From the NCBI GenBank assembly GCA_964545895.1, contig CAZJHS010000016.1:1-40921 (forward strand): a stretch of 40,921 nucleotides of DNA, read 5' to 3'. The stretch is from UBA6183 sp964545895. Its GTDB lineage: Bacteria; Bacteroidota; Bacteroidia; UKL13-3. The stretch's first letter is position 1. Every line of letters starts with the position of its first letter. The notes beneath the pieces were generated by a model. That model had not been told where the DNA came from and made no database searches. It was given only the letters and a program-made list of their open reading frames with translations. Below, piece by piece: positions 7,938-14,837 of this stretch. The translations under genes and the position numbers were made by a program.

Positions 7938-8085
7938 AGGTTGGAAGCTGGATGCTAGAAGTTGGAGATTAGAAGTTGTAAGGTTAGTCACTTCGAGTGC
8001 GGAACGCAGTGGAGCGTATCGAGAAGTGGTAGGAATAGAAGTTAGAGATTATAGGTTGGAAGTTAGAGATTGGAAGAGGGGATTG
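7928..8085. repeat. Degenerate purine-rich direct repeats (GAAGTTAGAGATT-like)
   Basis: Units such as GGAAGCTAGAGGTT, AGAAGTTGGAGATT, AGAAGTTAGAGATTATAGG and GGAAGTTAGAGATTGG follow one another, interrupted by the palindromic element at 7989-8028. Reverse-complement relatives lie near 1650-1677. A 71-codon open frame across this stretch is an artefact of the repeat. Confidence 0.7.
7989..8028. repeat. Dispersed palindromic repeat CACTTCGAGTGCGG...TATCGAGAAGTG
   Basis: About 40 bases whose ends pair (CACTTC/GAAGTG) around GAGTGCGGAACGCAGTGGAG. Related copies lie at 2025-2093 (inverted) and 8735-8785 (degraded centre). It interrupts the purine-rich repeat. REP-like behaviour is inferred from dispersed intergenic placement only. 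Confidence 0.6.
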
Positions 8086-8202
8086 ATTTATACCATGATG
8101 AAGGAAATGAGTAAAGGACTATTTAACTACTTTAGGATGTAAATGATTTATTAGCTACTTTCGTATGAGGTAAAAATAACGAACATAGTTCTATAAAAGA
8201 TT

Positions 8203-8439
8203 ATGCATACTACTTATCATCTTAATTCGGCACAGGAGCTTACTACAGATATTTTGGAGGCAATTAAATTGGCTTACCAGTCTAAGCCTATTGTCATAAC
8301 GATAGAAGAGGACCAAGTAGAAATGGAGTTGGAGGATACTATAGAGCATGTTTTAGCCGATCGCATGCAAGAGGACGAGGGAACTTATTTAACAGCAGAA
8401 GAGTCGTTAAAAAAGCTTCAAAAAAAGTATGGCCTATAA
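8203..8439 (+). CDS. Probable antitoxin of a ParE/RelE-type toxin-antitoxin pair
   Basis: 78 acidic residues with no recognised DNA-binding motif visible by eye. The predicted beta-alpha pattern at the N-terminus (YHLNSAQELTTDILEAIKLA, then PIVITIEE) is followed by a charged helical tail ending AEESLKKLQKKYGL. Small acidic proteins of this form sit directly upstream of ParE/RelE toxins in Bacteroidota. It overlaps the toxin gene by 11 bases, the typical coupling of such modules. The role as antitoxin is inferred mainly from the partner; I do not recognise a specific antitoxin family. Confidence 0.75.
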   Translation: MHTTYHLNSAQELTTDILEAIKLAYQSKPIVITIEEDQVEMELEDTIEHVLADRMQEDEGTYLTAEESLKKLQKKYGL

Positions 8440-8719
8440 ATTAATTGTTTCCGTTAGGGCTCAACAAGAAATAGAAGATGCAATTGATTATTACACGCGA
8501 AGAAGCACTGTGGCACCTTCACTTTTTATTGATTCGTTAAGTAGGGCTTATCGCTTATTAGAAATGAATCCGTTTTTTGGTGTTCAATACAAAAAAGTAC
8601 ATGTGTTAAAAATTAATCGGTTTCCTCATTCCCTTTATTTCACAATTGATGAGCAACGTGAGTTAGTAAAAGTGCTAGCTTGTTTTCATAATAAACTAAA
8701 CCCTAAGAAAAGACCTTAA
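8429..8719 (+). CDS. ParE/RelE family toxin
   Basis: 96 residues of ParE-like pattern: YKLIVSVRAQQEIEDAIDYY (strand then helix), a second helix SPLF-like segment (APSLFIDSLSRAYRLLEMNP), GVQYKKVHVLKINRFPHSLYF (strands) and VKVLACFHNKLNP. The AQQEIEDAIDYY helix and the NRFPHSLYFTID strand pair are the recognisable family features. ParE proteins poison gyrase and RelE proteins cleave mRNA on the ribosome; sequence alone does not decide, but the layout favours ParE. It overlaps the antitoxin gene. The module sits between dispersed repeats in an accessory stretch. Confidence 0.85.
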   Translation: MAYKLIVSVRAQQEIEDAIDYYTRRSTVAPSLFIDSLSRAYRLLEMNPFFGVQYKKVHVLKINRFPHSLYFTIDEQRELVKVLACFHNKLNPKKRP

Positions 8720-8734
8720 AATCTGTTGAGGAGT

Positions 8735-8785
8735 TGCTTCGAGTGCGGAATGAAGCCCCGAGTACTAGGGGTATCTAGAAGTATC
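8735..8785. repeat. Degraded copy of the dispersed palindromic repeat
   Basis: GCTTCGAGTGCGGAA near 8736-8750 matches the element at 7989, and GTATCTAGAAGT near 8771-8782 matches its right end, with a diverged centre. A separate perfect 12-base palindrome, CGATAGCTATCG, lies at 8800-8811. Confidence 0.5.
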
Positions 8786-8834
8786 ACTAACCATATGTCC
8801 GATAGCTATCGAAGAATAGCAATTTTTATTTTAA

Positions 8835-8865
8835 TAACCACACGAAAGATTCGAGCGGTAGCGGA
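8835..8865 (+). repeat. Inverted repeat flanking a two-gene cassette, left copy
   Basis: TAACCACACGAAAG at 8835-8848 is the exact reverse complement of 9852-9865. Similarity continues less perfectly through the GAGCGGTAGCGGAG segment to about 8865. The two copies enclose exactly two unrecognised genes. Confidence 0.75.
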
Positions 8866-8927
8866 GCCAATAATTTTACAGCAAATTGAGTCACTTTATC
8901 TTTATATTCGTTTTAATATTTAAGCAT

Positions 8928-9407
8928 ATGACATTCAATACTAACAACCTTATTCTAAAAGTATTTCTACTTTGTATTATAGTTTCATTTCCATTATTAC
9001 TTTATAGTCAAACTGGAGTATATGTCCAGAATGGAAAGAATATTGATGATGTAAAAGAGACCATGCGATTCATGGCAAAGGAAGTTGTTTATGATAAGCA
9101 AGAAATTATAGACAAAATAGCATCTGACGGAAAACCTTTATTTTTAATAATGCTGTACTACATAGATAGAAAAACTGGTTATCCAATCATATATGAGTTC
9201 AATAAACAAAGAATCTGTTATAATTCTCAGTTGCCAATCAGTAAGAATGATGAAGACATACTTATTGAAGAGTTGGATAAGAATTTTACACGAATTGATT
9301 CTAACTCACAATATACTGCATGGATTTGGGGTTATGGTTCTTTAACACTTATTCGCTACTTAAATAAACCATATTATACATTGCAGTATCTTGGTATTCA
9401 GAATTAA
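8928..9407 (+). CDS. Secreted hypothetical protein (unrecognised)
   Basis: 159 residues from the ATG at 8928. I do not recognise the family. The N-terminus has a clear signal peptide (LILKVFLLCIIVSFPLLLYSQ), so the mature protein, starting about GVYVQNG, should be periplasmic, exported or on the surface. The body is mixed alpha/beta with many Lys, Asp, Ile and Tyr and a C-terminal aromatic stretch (SQYTAWIWGYGSLTLIRYLN). I prefer the ATG at 8928 over an upstream TTG at 8886 because it places the signal peptide at the N-terminus. It is noticeably more AT-rich than the neighbouring core genes, which suggests recent acquisition. The next small gene starts 62 bases on. Confidence 0.65.
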   Translation: MTFNTNNLILKVFLLCIIVSFPLLLYSQTGVYVQNGKNIDDVKETMRFMAKEVVYDKQEIIDKIASDGKPLFLIMLYYIDRKTGYPIIYEFNKQRICYNSQLPISKNDEDILIEELDKNFTRIDSNSQYTAWIWGYGSLTLIRYLNKPYYTLQYLGIQN

Positions 9408-9469
9408 ACTATTGTTCACACTGGGTCGACTTTATTAATGCGTTCGATTAACTCTAAGTTCTATAAACT

Positions 9470-9832
9470 ATGAAAAATTATTACCAAATTCTAGATAAGA
9501 TATTGTATTACATAAATGATAAAAACTCAACTAATCATTCAGTTGGCTTAATTATGATACAAAAAGAATTTCTGCTGACTGATAATGAAATCAAAGTGTT
9601 AAGAGAAAAACTAGAAAGAGATAAGTTAATAGTTAAAACTGATGAAAATAATTATAGTTTAACTTTTGAAGGTTTATTATTTATTCAAGATGGAGCCTAT
9701 CTCGAAAAAAGAAGAGTTGAATTTATCACAAAGAATTTTCAGTACATAACAACAATCTTACTTACAATAGGCACATTCGGAGTCTTGATTATTGAATTTT
9801 TGAAATATCATTATGAATGCAAATGTCCATAA
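9470..9832 (+). CDS. Small hypothetical protein: winged-helix-like domain plus membrane anchor
   Basis: 120 residues, unrecognised. Residues 1-80 look like a small helical domain ending in a beta hairpin (LREKLERDKLIVKTDENNYS then LTFEGLLFIQDG), the pattern of a winged-helix fold similar to PadR- or MarR-like and phage proteins. Residues 90-115 form one membrane span (YITTILLTIGTFGVLIIEFL), leaving a short Cys-containing tail. The composition is strongly AT-rich, like the preceding gene. A membrane-tethered winged-helix domain is uncommon, but comparable small proteins are found in Bacteroidota accessory DNA. The stop codon lies only 3 bases from the right-hand inverted repeat. Confidence 0.65.
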   Translation: MKNYYQILDKILYYINDKNSTNHSVGLIMIQKEFLLTDNEIKVLREKLERDKLIVKTDENNYSLTFEGLLFIQDGAYLEKRRVEFITKNFQYITTILLTIGTFGVLIIEFLKYHYECKCP

Positions 9833-9835
9833 CCC

Positions 9836-9865
9836 CGCTCCAGCGCGAGTCCTTTCGTGTGGTTA
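9836..9865 (-). repeat. Inverted repeat flanking a two-gene cassette, right copy
   Basis: CTTTCGTGTGGTTA at 9852-9865 pairs exactly with the left copy at 8835-8848. The CGCTCCAGCGCGAG segment before it is the diverged remainder. No target-site duplication was evident by eye. Confidence 0.75.
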
Positions 9866-9977
9866 AGTGTATTTAATTTTTCGTCTCATATTACATGACA
9901 CAAAACGAAAATTGCACATTTCATCACGTTAACATTACACTTAAGTAAACCCAACCACCTCATTTTTTAAAAATGTG

Positions 9978-9985
9978 TATCTTTG
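9978..9985 (+). promoter_or_regulatory. -7 box for the ClC channel gene
   Basis: TATCTTTG matches TAnnTTTG exactly, 16 bases before the ATG at 10001. A start point near 9992 would exclude the in-frame TTG at 9983, which supports the ATG at 10001. Confidence 0.55.
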
Positions 9986-10000
9986 TTTGCTTCGTCCCTT

Positions 10001-11800
10001 ATGAAAGAGTTGTACAAACGTATTCGCATAACTGCCAAGGTTGGTTTTTATCAGTTTTTAAAAAATAGAAATAGGTACATCAACGATAAAAACTTTTTGA
10101 TTGTAGCTAGCTTGTTGGTGGGCATTAGTGCCGGACTTGCAGCTGTTGTGCTTAAAAAGTTAGTGCACCTTATACAGCATTTTTGCGAAAGTGGCTTTGA
10201 TGTAAAGTTTGAAAACTATTTGTACTTGGTATTTCCTCTGGTGGGTATTTTGCTTTCGGCAGTGTACATCCGTATTTTTCATTACAAACAAGTTTTTGAT
10301 AAAGGCTTAAGTAGTATCATTTTTGCTATTAATAAAAAAGGTTCGCACATTGAGCGACATAAAACATTTTCGCACATTATAACCAGTGCTTTTACTGTTG
10401 GTTTTGGTGGTTCGGTTGGTTTGGAGGCTCCCATTGCAGTTACCGGAAGTGCTATTGGTGCTAATGCAGGTAAAGATTTATTGGTAACAAAATCGGAACG
10501 CACTTTACTATTAGCTGCAGGTGCAGCCGCTGGTATTGCTGCTGTGTTTAATAGTCCCATTGCTGGGGTAATTTTTGCTTTTGAAGTATTATTAACCGAA
10601 GTAAGTATTCCTGCTTTTATTCCATTGCTTATGGCATCAGCATCGGGTGCAGTTGTTGCTAAGTTTTTTCACAGCGAACCTTTGTTTAACTTAGTTACTG
10701 ATGGATGGCGAATACAAAATGTACCGTACTATACCTTGTTAGCCGTTTTTTGTGGTTTGTTATCAGTATACATGATGCGCATGACCATTAAAACCGAAAG
10801 TGCATTTAAGCGCATACGTGCGTTGTTTCCTAAGGCTATTTTAGGTGGTGTTTTATTGGGCTTACTTATTTTTATTTTTCCGCCACTTTATGGCGAAGGA
10901 TATAGCTTAATTGATAAGCTCATGAATGCCGACTTAGGCAGCTTGTTCGATCGTAGTTTATTTTACTTGTACCGCGATAATGTTTGGATAGTTATTGGAT
11001 TTTCTTCAGCCATTTTACTTTTAAAAGTATTTGCAAGTGCTATTACAGTTGGTTCGGGTGGTAATGGCGGAATTTTTGGTCCATCGCTTTTTGTGGGCGC
11101 ACTATTGGGTTTTATTTTTGTAAAAGTACTGGGTGCATTAGGTATTGTTGATTTGCGTATGCAAAATTTTGTGGCTGCAGGCATGGCTGGCTTGGTAAGT
11201 GGCGTACTGCATGCTCCTTTAACAGCTATATTTTTAATTGCCGAAATTACTGGTGGATATGCCTTAATAGTTCCGCTTATGCTGGTATCTTCGGGTTCGT
11301 ATTTTATTACGCGCTATTTCGAGCAATACTCTATTTACACTAAAAACTTAATTGAGCGTGGCTACATTACGTTTGATAAAGACAAAGATTTGCTAAGCCG
11401 TGTTAATGTAAGCAACATTATTGAAACCGATTTTATTACACTTGCCCCTAATCAAACCCTTGGCGAGTTAGTAAAAGCAATTGCCAAACACCGCAGAAAT
11501 ATTTTTGTAGTGGTGGATGAAAATCAACATTTGCTGGGCACAATTACTCTAGATGATATTAGAGAAATCATGTTTAAGCAAGAGGAATATGGTCGTGTAA
11601 AAGTAAAACGACTGATGAGTATTCCGCGTTACACCACTTTGCCCAATGCAGATGTGAGCGAGTTGATGGATAAGTTTGAAGAGTACAACGTATGGAGTAT
11701 TCCGGTGGTTACCGAAGATGGAACCTATGTAGGATTTGTATCAAAAACCAGTGTACTTAAACAGTACCGCGAACAACTTATAACAGAAGAGGTGCTTTAA
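10001..11800 (+). CDS. ClC-family chloride channel/transporter with CBS domains
   Basis: 599 residues from the ATG at 10001. About eleven hydrophobic segments cover residues 35-440. The ClC ion-path motifs are visible: GFGGSVGLEAP with the gating glutamate E142, NSPIAGVIFAFE, and GSGGNGGIFGPSLFVGA. The cytoplasmic tail (about 460-595) contains a pair of CBS domains (ETDFITLAPNQTLGELVKAI ... LLGTITLDDI; SIPRYTTLPNADVSELMDKF ... YVGFVSKTSVLK) that in this family often bind nucleotides and regulate transport. GLEAP in place of GREGP is a common variant. It should be an inner-membrane chloride channel or chloride/proton antiporter; which of these cannot be decided here. The gene ends inside a terminator hairpin. 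No co-transcribed neighbour. Confidence 0.93.
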   Translation: MKELYKRIRITAKVGFYQFLKNRNRYINDKNFLIVASLLVGISAGLAAVVLKKLVHLIQHFCESGFDVKFENYLYLVFPLVGILLSAVYIRIFHYKQVFDKGLSSIIFAINKKGSHIERHKTFSHIITSAFTVGFGGSVGLEAPIAVTGSAIGANAGKDLLVTKSERTLLLAAGAAAGIAAVFNSPIAGVIFAFEVLLTEVSIPAFIPLLMASASGAVVAKFFHSEPLFNLVTDGWRIQNVPYYTLLAVFCGLLSVYMMRMTIKTESAFKRIRALFPKAILGGVLLGLLIFIFPPLYGEGYSLIDKLMNADLGSLFDRSLFYLYRDNVWIVIGFSSAILLLKVFASAITVGSGGNGGIFGPSLFVGALLGFIFVKVLGALGIVDLRMQNFVAAGMAGLVSGVLHAPLTAIFLIAEITGGYALIVPLMLVSSGSYFITRYFEQYSIYTKNLIERGYITFDKDKDLLSRVNVSNIIETDFITLAPNQTLGELVKAIAKHRRNIFVVVDENQHLLGTITLDDIREIMFKQEEYGRVKVKRLMSIPRYTTLPNADVSELMDKFEEYNVWSIPVVTEDGTYVGFVSKTSVLKQYREQLITEEVL

Positions 11801-11826
11801 GTAAATAAAGCACCTCTTTTATTTTA
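11788..11826 (+). terminator. Intrinsic terminator overlapping the ClC stop codon
   Basis: The arms AGAGGTGCTTTA (11788-11799) and TAAAGCACCTCT (11806-11817) pair perfectly around a 6-base loop and are followed by TTTATTTTATT. The left arm includes the last codons and the stop of the channel gene. On the other strand no T-run follows, so it mainly serves the rightward gene. Confidence 0.9.
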
Positions 11827-13698
11827 TTCCACTATTTTTATATACATGGCTTTAATTGCCGTTTCGTATTTTTTCTCTACAATTTTGCGTTTAATTTTTT
11901 GGGTTGGAGTCATTTCTTCTGCTTCCAAACTAAATGGTTTACGTTTAATACAGAAGTGTTTTACACGTTCAAACTTGCCAAGCTCTTTTTCGTGTACGCG
12001 CATATCATCTTCAATCCATTTGTATATTTTTTCGTCAGTAATAAAATCTTCACCTTGGCTAAAATAGCTTTCCTCCATACCAAATACTTCTTTCATTTCT
12101 TCCTTACTCGGAACAATAATAGCAGTGAGGTATTCTTGCTTATCACCAATTAAAAAAATCTGCTCAATACGTGGCGATTTTAAATAGGCATTTTCAATAG
12201 GTGTTGGGTAAATGTTTTTACCAAACGAGTTCACCAAAATATTCTTAATCCTATCGGTAATTTTTAAATAGCCTTTATAAAATTTACCTACATCACCCGT
12301 GTGCAACCAACCATCTGCATCAATAGCAGCGGCAGTTTGCTCGGGCAAATTCCAATATCCCTTCATCACATTTGGCCCTTTTACTAAAATCTCGCCTTCG
12401 GCACTTTCAAAATCAGGGTTAAATGTAAAGTAATCTTGTGTGGTATAAATTTCTTTGGTATCGGGGTTTTGAATGGCTACTGTGCAGCCTTTACCAATGC
12501 GGCCAACGCTGCCAAATACTTGGCGGTGTGGTTCGTTAACACTTACCAATGGCGATGTTTCTGTTAATCCATATCCTTCGCACACTAAAATACCAATGTT
12601 GCCAAAAAACTCGCCCACATGTTGTGGCAATGCACCACCACCCGAAATAATAATTCTCATGTTGCCACCTAGGTTGTGTTTTATTTTACTAAACACCAAT
12701 TTCTCGGCAAGGGCTAATTGCAAACTAAGTAATGGTCCGTTACTGCGGTTGGCTTCTTTGTTTAATCTTCGTTTTTCGCCAACGCCTAATGCCCAGGTAA
12801 ATATTTTTAATTTTAGTCCACCAGCACTTGCTGTTTTTTTACGCACGCGTTCTTCAATACGCTCTAACAAGCGTGGCACTGTTAAAATAGCCGTTGGTGT
12901 AGTTTCAATAATGTTGCTGCTTAATGCTTCTAAACTCTGTGCAAAAGCAATTTCGCTACCAACGTACGTACTTAAATAATACGTTGCTGTACGCTCATAC
13001 ACGTGGCAAAGTGGTAAAAACGATAAAAACCTAAAGTCTTTATTTACTATAGGCATTAAATCAATAGCCATGGTTACATTACTCATAAAGTTATTATGCG
13101 TAAGCATGGCTCCTTTGGGTAATGCTGTTGTGCCCGAGGTGTAAAGCAAGCACGATAAATCATCTGGTGTTACTGATTCTAATTCTTTCTCGATATTGGC
13201 TTGTAATGATGGATATAAAGCTTTGCCTTCGTTTACCATTTCTGTGTACGAAATAGCATCATCACTTTTCTTATCATCAAAAGCTGTAATGATATATTTT
13301 AGGTGCGGGCAGTTGGCTTTAATTTTATTAATTTTTTTAAGTAAGAAAGGAGTTCCTACTAATATTACCACTGCTTGCGAGTCGTTTAAAATATGCTGTA
13401 CTTCTGGCTCACTTAGGGTAGGATATACCGAAACGTTTACCATGCCTAACTGCATCAATCCTTGGTCAAAGGCAATATACTCAGGGCAATTTTCAATAAT
13501 TAAAGCAGCCTTATCGCCTTTTTTGTAACCTTTATTAAGCAAAAATGCCGAGATGGCATTAAGCTCTTCAAACACTTTCGCATAGCTTATTGGTTCGTAG
13601 CCATCTTTAACTTTCTCCAACAAAAATGTGCTTTGTGGCGTTTTAATATGGTTGGCAGCGTTGCGTAAAAAATAATGTAACGAGTTAAATTGTTGCAT
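11824..13698 (-). CDS. Long-chain acyl-CoA synthetase (AMP-binding)
   Basis: 624 residues, the usual length for the FACS branch of the adenylate-forming superfamily. It carries the P-loop LLYTSGTTALPKGAMLTHNN (184-203), the linker region GYGLTETSP, the adenine-binding motif followed by DGWLHTGDVGKFYKGYLKIT, DRIKNILVNSFGKNIYP (FACS signature) and a C-terminal lysine-containing MTPTQKIKRK. It should convert fatty acids plus ATP and CoA into acyl-CoA at the cytoplasmic side of the membrane, for degradation or lipid synthesis. The gene is monocistronic and convergent with the ClC channel, its stop being 23 bases from that of the channel. The start ATG is the first in frame and gives a normal N-terminus. 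Confidence 0.94.
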   Translation of the reverse strand: MQQFNSLHYFLRNAANHIKTPQSTFLLEKVKDGYEPISYAKVFEELNAISAFLLNKGYKKGDKAALIIENCPEYIAFDQGLMQLGMVNVSVYPTLSEPEVQHILNDSQAVVILVGTPFLLKKINKIKANCPHLKYIITAFDDKKSDDAISYTEMVNEGKALYPSLQANIEKELESVTPDDLSCLLYTSGTTALPKGAMLTHNNFMSNVTMAIDLMPIVNKDFRFLSFLPLCHVYERTATYYLSTYVGSEIAFAQSLEALSSNIIETTPTAILTVPRLLERIEERVRKKTASAGGLKLKIFTWALGVGEKRRLNKEANRSNGPLLSLQLALAEKLVFSKIKHNLGGNMRIIISGGGALPQHVGEFFGNIGILVCEGYGLTETSPLVSVNEPHRQVFGSVGRIGKGCTVAIQNPDTKEIYTTQDYFTFNPDFESAEGEILVKGPNVMKGYWNLPEQTAAAIDADGWLHTGDVGKFYKGYLKITDRIKNILVNSFGKNIYPTPIENAYLKSPRIEQIFLIGDKQEYLTAIIVPSKEEMKEVFGMEESYFSQGEDFITDEKIYKWIEDDMRVHEKELGKFERVKHFCIKRKPFSLEAEEMTPTQKIKRKIVEKKYETAIKAMYIKIVE

Positions 13699-13739
13699 AC
13701 TTGTTTGGTTTATAATGCTTGTTTTTAAGTCCGTTATTG

Positions 13740-13790
13740 GCCATAAAAAACAAAATTCGATGAACTGATTAACAACTCATCGAATTACAT
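13740..13790 (-). terminator. Intrinsic terminator of the DUF4293-thiL-ruvX-def operon
   Basis: AATTCGATGA (13754-13763) and TCATCGAATT (13777-13786) form a perfect 10-bp stem with a 13-base loop. On the minus strand it is followed by TTGTTTTTTATGG. It lies 33 bases after the def stop. Confidence 0.85.
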
Positions 13791-13822
13791 AAATACAAAA
13801 AAAATTAAAAACTAAAAACGGA

Positions 13823-14377
13823 TTAGCGTGAGGCTACAAAACGCATTTTATAATCTACGCGCACATCACCCTTAGAAATACGTATTAATTTGTTTTTGAT
13901 TAAACGCTTTTTTAGCTCGCTAATCCTATCAATAAAGAGGATTCCTTGTATGTGGTCGTACTCGTGTTGAATAACACGGGCAGCAATTCCGTCATAAGTT
14001 TCTTCGTGTGTATTAAAATTTTCGTCCTGATATTTAATGCGAAGGGTATCGTGGCGTTTTACATTTTCGCGCACTTGTGGTATACTCAAGCATCCTTCTT
14101 CAAAATCCCATTTTTCGCCTGTTTCTTCTAGTATTTGGGCGTTAATAAATACCTTTTTTAGGTTAGGATATTTTTCGTCTTCAAAACTTGCTGTGTCTAA
14201 AATAAACAGGTTAATAGATTTGCCAATTTGAGGCGCTGCAAGTCCTACGCCATGCGAATCATACATGGTTTCGTACATGTTTTCAATTAACTCGGTAAGG
14301 CCTGCATAATCTTTTGATATGTTGGCTGCTTTTTTTCTAAGCACGGGGTCACCGTATGCTACTATCGGATAAATCAT
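13823..14377 (-). CDS. def: Peptide deformylase
   Basis: 184 residues from the start MIYPIVAYGDPVLRKKA. All three family motifs are present: GVGLAAPQ (43-50), EGCLS with the metal ligand C96, and QHEYDHIQG with H138, E139 and H142. It removes the formyl group from nascent N-terminal methionine in the cytoplasm. An in-frame upstream start would add 20 residues (MRYLFFKPTCKAYKHSIKEK) that no deformylase has and would overlap ruvX, so the shorter start is chosen. It is the last gene of a leftward operon, 19 bases after ruvX. Downstream lies a good terminator. The family is certain. Confidence 0.96.
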   Translation of the reverse strand: MIYPIVAYGDPVLRKKAANISKDYAGLTELIENMYETMYDSHGVGLAAPQIGKSINLFILDTASFEDEKYPNLKKVFINAQILEETGEKWDFEEGCLSIPQVRENVKRHDTLRIKYQDENFNTHEETYDGIAARVIQHEYDHIQGILFIDRISELKKRLIKNKLIRISKGDVRVDYKMRFVASR

Positions 14378-14396
14378 TTTTTCTTTTATACTGTGT

Positions 14397-14807
14397 TTAT
14401 ATGCTTTGCATGTAGGTTTGAAGAATAAGTACCGCACTTACTTGGTCAATATTTTCTTTTTTAGCACGGTCTTTCTTTTTCAATCCCATTTCTAACAAAC
14501 TTCTGGTGGCTATTGTTGATGTAAATCTTTCATCCACACGAACAATTGGTGTATCAGGAAAGTTTTTATGCAACAAATTTACAAAACTTTCTACATGCAC
14601 AGCCGATTCGGAGTCACTGCCATCTAATCTTTTGGGTAATCCAACCACAAAAGTTTCAACGGTTTCGGTAGTGGTGTATTTTTTTAGGTATTCAATTACA
14701 TCTTTAGCATGCACGGTATCAAGCGTACTGGCTATAATTTTAAGCGGATCTGTAACGGCTAAGCCTACTCGTTTAGTTCCGTAATCAATAGCTAATATGC
14801 GTGGCAT
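14397..14807 (-). CDS. ruvX: YqgF/RuvX-type Holliday junction resolvase-like / rRNA-processing nuclease
   Basis: 136 residues, standard length. The RNase H-like fold motifs are ILAIDYGTKRVGLAVTDP with the first catalytic Asp (D7), FVVGLPKRLDGSDSESA, and VRVDERFTSTIA; the C-terminal Asp-containing stretch is ENIDQVSAVLILQTYM. Family members process the 5' end of 16S rRNA precursor and have been proposed as Holliday junction resolvases. The gene is 30 bases downstream of thiL and 19 bases upstream of def, in one leftward operon. Pairing with def is common in Bacteroidota. Confidence 0.94.
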   Translation of the reverse strand: MPRILAIDYGTKRVGLAVTDPLKIIASTLDTVHAKDVIEYLKKYTTTETVETFVVGLPKRLDGSDSESAVHVESFVNLLHKNFPDTPIVRVDERFTSTIATRSLLEMGLKKKDRAKKENIDQVSAVLILQTYMQSI

Positions 14808-14837
14808 GTGTTATTGTTTTTTAGTTTTTTGGTGATG

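Noticed and set aside
7927..8142. 71-codon rightward frame after tatD
   Set aside because: It is made of repeat units (EVRDYRLEVRDWK) and overlaps the palindromic element; no protein character.
8886..8928. Longer form of the secreted hypothetical protein starting at TTG 8886
   Set aside because: It would bury the signal peptide behind 14 extra residues; the ATG at 8928 is better.
9863..9944. TTAAGTGTA/TACACTTAA stem with an inner AATTTTCGT/ACGAAAATT-like pairing, possibly a recombination site
   Set aside because: The loop is long, the arms are short and AT-rich, and no integrase gene is present; chance is likely.
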